NCBI RefSeq assembly: GCF_001891125.1
Contig: NZ_CP015247.1
Span: 1,839,501-1,903,500, forward strand
DNA: 64,000 bases
Direction: 5' to 3'
Source: Leuconostoc suionicum
Lineage (GTDB): Bacteria; Bacillota; Bacilli; Lactobacillales; Lactobacillaceae
Part shown: piece by piece, positions 60,722-64,000 of the stretch
Layout of the letters: every line of letters begins with the position of its first letter
How positions within the stretch are numbered: position 1 is the stretch's first letter
Notes under the pieces: generated by a model
The model's input: only the letters and a program-made list of their open reading frames with translations
Told to the model about the DNA's origin: nothing
Databases searched by the model: none
Made by a program: the position numbers and the translations under genes

Positions 60722-62014
60722 CTATTCTCGATTAGCTAGAAACGTATTGACGCTCATCCAACCCGTTGGCGTTTCAATCATCCATGTGGGATTCATGTTG
60801 ACCGAAACGTTATTTTCTTTATTAGCCAGCCATTCATATCCTGGTGCAATAGAATAGTACTCACTACTTTTGACTCCAGCTTTTTGTAACTTAGCCAAAA
60901 CATCTGCTGCTTTTGGCAAAGTAACATCTTTTTGCGTATTAGGAACCGGCACACCTAACTCATTTAACGAATAGGTGCTTGTTAGGTTACCATATTTATC
61001 TAACGTCATGTGGATAGCACCTGTCTTTGATTGGTAATAAACTGGTAGCCCTTCAACAAACGTTCGATAAGTGATATCCTTCCCATTATCACGGCTCTGG
61101 TAAAAGCGTGTATCAGAGAGATCTAATTGTAACAAATTAATTTGCGAAAAACCGACATTCAACCGATTGTAATAGCTACGTTGTAATGTACCAGTCGTTC
61201 GATTATCTGTAAATGTCACTGTTTCTAAATCTGGATCGTAAATAATTTGTTGATTACTGTATTTATTAGTATAAATTTTTTTATTATTCTCAGTGGTCTG
61301 GGTTAACTGATTTGTAGTACCCAAGAGTGCTGATACATAAGTCGTTGGATCACGATGATTCACTAAATAAGAGTACACAGGCAATTTAAACTCTTCCGGA
61401 TAGTTCAGCATTACATGTCCGTTGACCACTTTAAAGTTTACCGTTAACGCTTTGGGCAACCGACTGGCGACCTTCCATGCCTTAGTTGTATCAATTTTGC
61501 TAATAGTAACTGTTGTAATTGTTTTAGCCTGCGTATTAACAAAATATGCTTTTTTAGAATGACTAAGTGGCACAACAACATAGTCAAAGTTAAAACTTTT
61601 ATGCGTTGATACACGCTGAGAATAATAAGAATTAAAATATTCAATTGGCACAACGTCTGGATAGTGATACAAGGCTGTTTGCGTTTTATGCAGTAACTGA
61701 CTAATTTGCTTATTAGTTGCTTTCCTTTGCGTAGGATTCGTCATTCTAGAATTCACTAAATATTGATGAATACTTTTATATTGCGCATTCGTGGTATGCA
61801 TAATCATATGCTGTTTGCCACTTTTGTCATTCACAATATAGTTCGTAGGTCTAAACAATTCGGAAGCTTGTTGCGATTGTTGATCAGTTTGTGTAGGGGC
61901 CTCTTGACTACCCGCCGAAATAAATATTAATGCGGTTAGCACAATAGAAACAATGATAGCAACCATCAATAAAATGCTAATCACAACGCTTTGGACTAAT
62001 CGGTTATTCTGCAT
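60722..62014 (-). CDS. yycH: WalRK regulatory membrane protein YycH
   Basis: ATG 62014 is chosen for GGAGG 9 nt upstream, giving 430 aa and an 11-nt overlap with walK; the frame is open to 62044. A membrane helix near the start (VVISILLMVAIIVSIVLTALIFI) precedes a long outer domain of the YycH fold, with a Thr-, Tyr- and Asn-rich sequence. It works with YycI on WalK. The overlap implies coupled translation. Confidence 0.93.
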   Translation of the reverse strand: MQNNRLVQSVVISILLMVAIIVSIVLTALIFISAGSQEAPTQTDQQSQQASELFRPTNYIVNDKSGKQHMIMHTTNAQYKSIHQYLVNSRMTNPTQRKATNKQISQLLHKTQTALYHYPDVVPIEYFNSYYSQRVSTHKSFNFDYVVVPLSHSKKAYFVNTQAKTITTVTISKIDTTKAWKVASRLPKALTVNFKVVNGHVMLNYPEEFKLPVYSYLVNHRDPTTYVSALLGTTNQLTQTTENNKKIYTNKYSNQQIIYDPDLETVTFTDNRTTGTLQRSYYNRLNVGFSQINLLQLDLSDTRFYQSRDNGKDITYRTFVEGLPVYYQSKTGAIHMTLDKYGNLTSTYSLNELGVPVPNTQKDVTLPKAADVLAKLQKAGVKSSEYYSIAPGYEWLANKENNVSVNMNPTWMIETPTGWMSVNTFLANRE

Positions 62015-63884
62015 CCCAATCGTCCTCCGGTTCTTCGTCAACATAAGCTAACGAAATATAGAAGGTAGAGCCCTTATTTTCAACCGAATCAACCCAAATA
62101 CGACCATTAAACTTTTCAACCACTTCCTTAGAAATAGCTAATCCTAGCCCTGTTCCACCCTGTGCACGGGACCTTGATTTATCAACCCGGAAGAAACGAT
62201 TAAATATATTATCCAAGTCTTTTCTTGGAATGCCTAGCCCTTGATCAGAGATACTTAAAATCGCACGCGTTTTTGTCTTAATCAGTCGAGCTGTTATAGT
62301 GCCACCGTCTGGTGAGTATTTCACCGCATTGTTCATGATATTATCTAATACCTGAGTAAACTTATCCGGATCAACTTCAACCCAAACATCTTCCTTGGTG
62401 AATTCACGCAAAATATTATAGCTTTTAGTGATTGTATTTTCGTTTTTAGCGTCACTTTCCAAAATCATATCAAAACGATTCAAAACAAAGTTAAACAAAC
62501 TGTTTAAATTAATAACTTCTAGCTTGACCTCCATTGTGCCTTGATCTAGACGCGATAACTCCAACAAATCATTAATCATTCGAATCATACGCTGCGTTTC
62601 ATCTTGAACGACACCCAAAAAGTTTTGGGCCATTTCTGGGTCATCAATAGCGCCCTCTGCCAAAGCATCTACATAAGATCGAACTGCAGTCAAAGGTGTC
62701 CTTAATTCGTGCGAAACATTGGAAACAAACATACGTCGTTCAGAATCTATACGCTGTTGCTCGGTAATATCATGTAGAACCACAACTAATCCAGAAATAA
62801 AACCAGATTGGCGTTTAATCAAAGAAACATAGGTCTGGACTAACAGTTCTTTACTATCATCTGATAAGTCTACTCTAAAATCATTTAGATTTTCCAATAT
62901 ATCACGTAATGTACGTTTGCCCTCTAAGCGTAAGAGGATAACAACATTTTGTCCAAGGGCTTCTTCCCGGTTAACTCCTACAAAATCTGCTGCAGCCTGA
63001 TTAATAATGGTGACTTCACCACGGCGATTGGCTGCTAAAACACCATCCGCCATATGCGTCAAAACCGAATCCAAACGATTACGCTCCGCGTTGACTGTTT
63101 CTGTTGACTCTTCAATACGCGTAGACAAATCATTAACCGATAATGCCAATTGGCTCAATTCATCAGAACCATAAATATGATTCACCATCGAGTAATCACC
63201 TTCAGCAATTTTAGTCGTCTGTTCACTGATTTGTTCAATTGGTCTTGTTAAAGTTCTTGCTAAAAATAGGGCCAGCGCCACACTGGCAACTAGCGCAATC
63301 AAGCCAGCAATAATAAAGAGTCTCATGACACTGTTAATATTCTTATATACTGGTAATAAACTGGCTTTTACAACAATAACACCGGAAACGTCTTTTAATC
63401 TCCCAGTAGTCACCCCTAAAGGTGTCGTCATGATTTCTTTACGCTCGCCTTTTTCATTGATCGTTCGAGTGGCAACATACGACTGGTCACCAGCAAGCGC
63501 CTTTTGTGCATTAATGTCGGTCGTTTTTTGGCTAATCGTTTGCTGACCTGATACAGAAGTCGTTCCTCGAATTGTTCCAGTTTTATCAATAACTTGTACT
63601 TCTTCAATGTTGGTATTATTTAATCCAGACAAAACGTCTTGGATTTCATGATTTCCTTCATCAGAATTACTATTGCGTAAAGCAGTGTTAATTGGATCAG
63701 TAACATATTTAGGTAAGGTGATCTGTTGTTGGAATGTCCTTAAGTTCTGACGTTCCATTTGGCGTACGAAAAAAGCACCCAAAAGTTCGAGTGCGATAAT
63801 CATTAACAGCACAAAAACAAGTGTGATGCGAAAACGAATAGATTGGAAAAATTTAGTAATTGACGTCATTTTTATTATGCTCAA
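62004..63884 (-). CDS. walK: Cell-wall sensor histidine kinase WalK
   Basis: The 626-aa kinase has two membrane helices (about 20-41 and 187-210) around an outer Cache-like domain, then HAMP (about 208-262), PAS (about 265-375), HisKA with phospho-acceptor His392 (NVSHELRTPLTAVRSY), and HATPase with N-box and GQGLGIP / GTGLGLAIS. It phosphorylates WalR to control wall hydrolases. The start is TTG 63884 as drawn, with GGGGAAG about 11 nt upstream; ATG 63869 is an alternative. Confidence 0.95.
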   Translation of the reverse strand: MSIIKMTSITKFFQSIRFRITLVFVLLMIIALELLGAFFVRQMERQNLRTFQQQITLPKYVTDPINTALRNSNSDEGNHEIQDVLSGLNNTNIEEVQVIDKTGTIRGTTSVSGQQTISQKTTDINAQKALAGDQSYVATRTINEKGERKEIMTTPLGVTTGRLKDVSGVIVVKASLLPVYKNINSVMRLFIIAGLIALVASVALALFLARTLTRPIEQISEQTTKIAEGDYSMVNHIYGSDELSQLALSVNDLSTRIEESTETVNAERNRLDSVLTHMADGVLAANRRGEVTIINQAAADFVGVNREEALGQNVVILLRLEGKRTLRDILENLNDFRVDLSDDSKELLVQTYVSLIKRQSGFISGLVVVLHDITEQQRIDSERRMFVSNVSHELRTPLTAVRSYVDALAEGAIDDPEMAQNFLGVVQDETQRMIRMINDLLELSRLDQGTMEVKLEVINLNSLFNFVLNRFDMILESDAKNENTITKSYNILREFTKEDVWVEVDPDKFTQVLDNIMNNAVKYSPDGGTITARLIKTKTRAILSISDQGLGIPRKDLDNIFNRFFRVDKSRSRAQGGTGLGLAISKEVVEKFNGRIWVDSVENKGSTFYISLAYVDEEPEDDWDAE

Positions 63885-63936
63885 TGGCGAGCATTCTTCC
63901 CCTCATTATGTACGCGTAAACTTAAATTTCATTCAT

Positions 63937-64000
63937 TTATTCTTCTGATGGGCGTAAATAATATCCGACGCCACGACGTGTTGCTAGCCAATTAGGATGG
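63937..64000 (-). CDS. walR: Response regulator WalR, 3' end only
   Basis: The last 20 codons of a gene entering from the right edge: WLATRRGVGYYLRP then SEE and TAA. The TRRGVGYYL block is the wing of OmpR-type DNA-binding domains and is highly conserved in WalR. Its place upstream of walK, with a 52-nt gap, confirms the identity. Confidence 0.9.
   Translation of the reverse strand, partial: HPNWLATRRGVGYYLRPSEE

Noticed and set aside
1-64000. CRISPR arrays, IS elements or prophage
   Set aside because: No regularly spaced repeats, transposase, integrase or phage structural genes were found. The DUF536-like gene is the only plasmid-type gene.

Overview
The window reads as chromosomal DNA of a low-GC lactic acid bacterium, most likely Leuconostoc or a close relative. 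The basis is inference from gene content: the walRK-yycH-yycI-htrA-rlmH block, a BspA-type surface protein ending in repeats like those of Leuconostoc glucansucrases, an LmrCD-type drug pump, and PepO/Opp peptide use. I cannot name a species. Nothing resembles a complete prophage, insertion sequence or CRISPR array.

Layout. 1-12.2 kb is mixed accessory DNA: the 5' part of an acyl-CoA synthetase, two membrane-tethered XRE regulators around a plasmid-type coiled-coil protein, an M24-fold enzyme with lost metal ligands, a YhgE/Pip membrane protein with a divergent TetR gene, a MocR regulator facing an efflux transporter, and the BspA-like surface protein. 12.4-17.5 kb looks like a detoxification island. 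Two paralogous GNAT acetyltransferase genes bracket a TetR regulator (paralogue of the first), a FlaR-like kinase, a ClbS/DfsB protein and a DUF2075 helicase-like ATPase. Both GNAT genes carry the same kind of leader: a 7-codon ORF followed by RNA that can pair with the acetyltransferase ribosome-binding region. 17.5-22.6 kb is an AT-rich cluster of very small, mostly membrane proteins (including 36- and 45-aa ORFs), gene remnants, an orphan bacteriocin-immunity-like gene and a hairpin-rich stretch without an ORF.

22.6-35.4 kb is mostly core DNA: tRNA-Ser, birA, an ABC-F ATPase, an Rgg regulator facing an MFS exporter plus VOC gene, adhP, a frameshifted MFS gene, pgk, a GtfA/GtfB-like glycosyltransferase pair, tRNA-Tyr/tRNA-Gln and a TauE/SafE exporter. 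35.4-51.4 kb holds pepO, oppABCDF, a polar amino acid ABC operon, the LmrCD-type exporter and a DUF218 protein. 51.4-57.5 kb carries a lysine riboswitch ahead of alr-asd, an NAD(P)HX epimerase gene, an Rrf2 regulator and a second YhgE/Pip gene. 57.5-64 kb is rlmH, a dense DnaA-box cluster, htrA, yycI, yycH, walK and the 3' end of walR.

How it fits together. PepO and Opp supply peptides. The riboswitch links lysine supply to aspartate-semialdehyde and D-alanine production for the wall, and WalRK with YycH/YycI and HtrA handles wall stress. The prevailing minus-strand orientation from 22 kb onward fits the left flank of oriC. The features I find most worth testing are the duplicated leader-peptide/GNAT units, the small-protein cluster at 19.2-20.4 kb, the degenerate M24 enzyme, the DnaA-box cluster and the lysine riboswitch over alr-asd.
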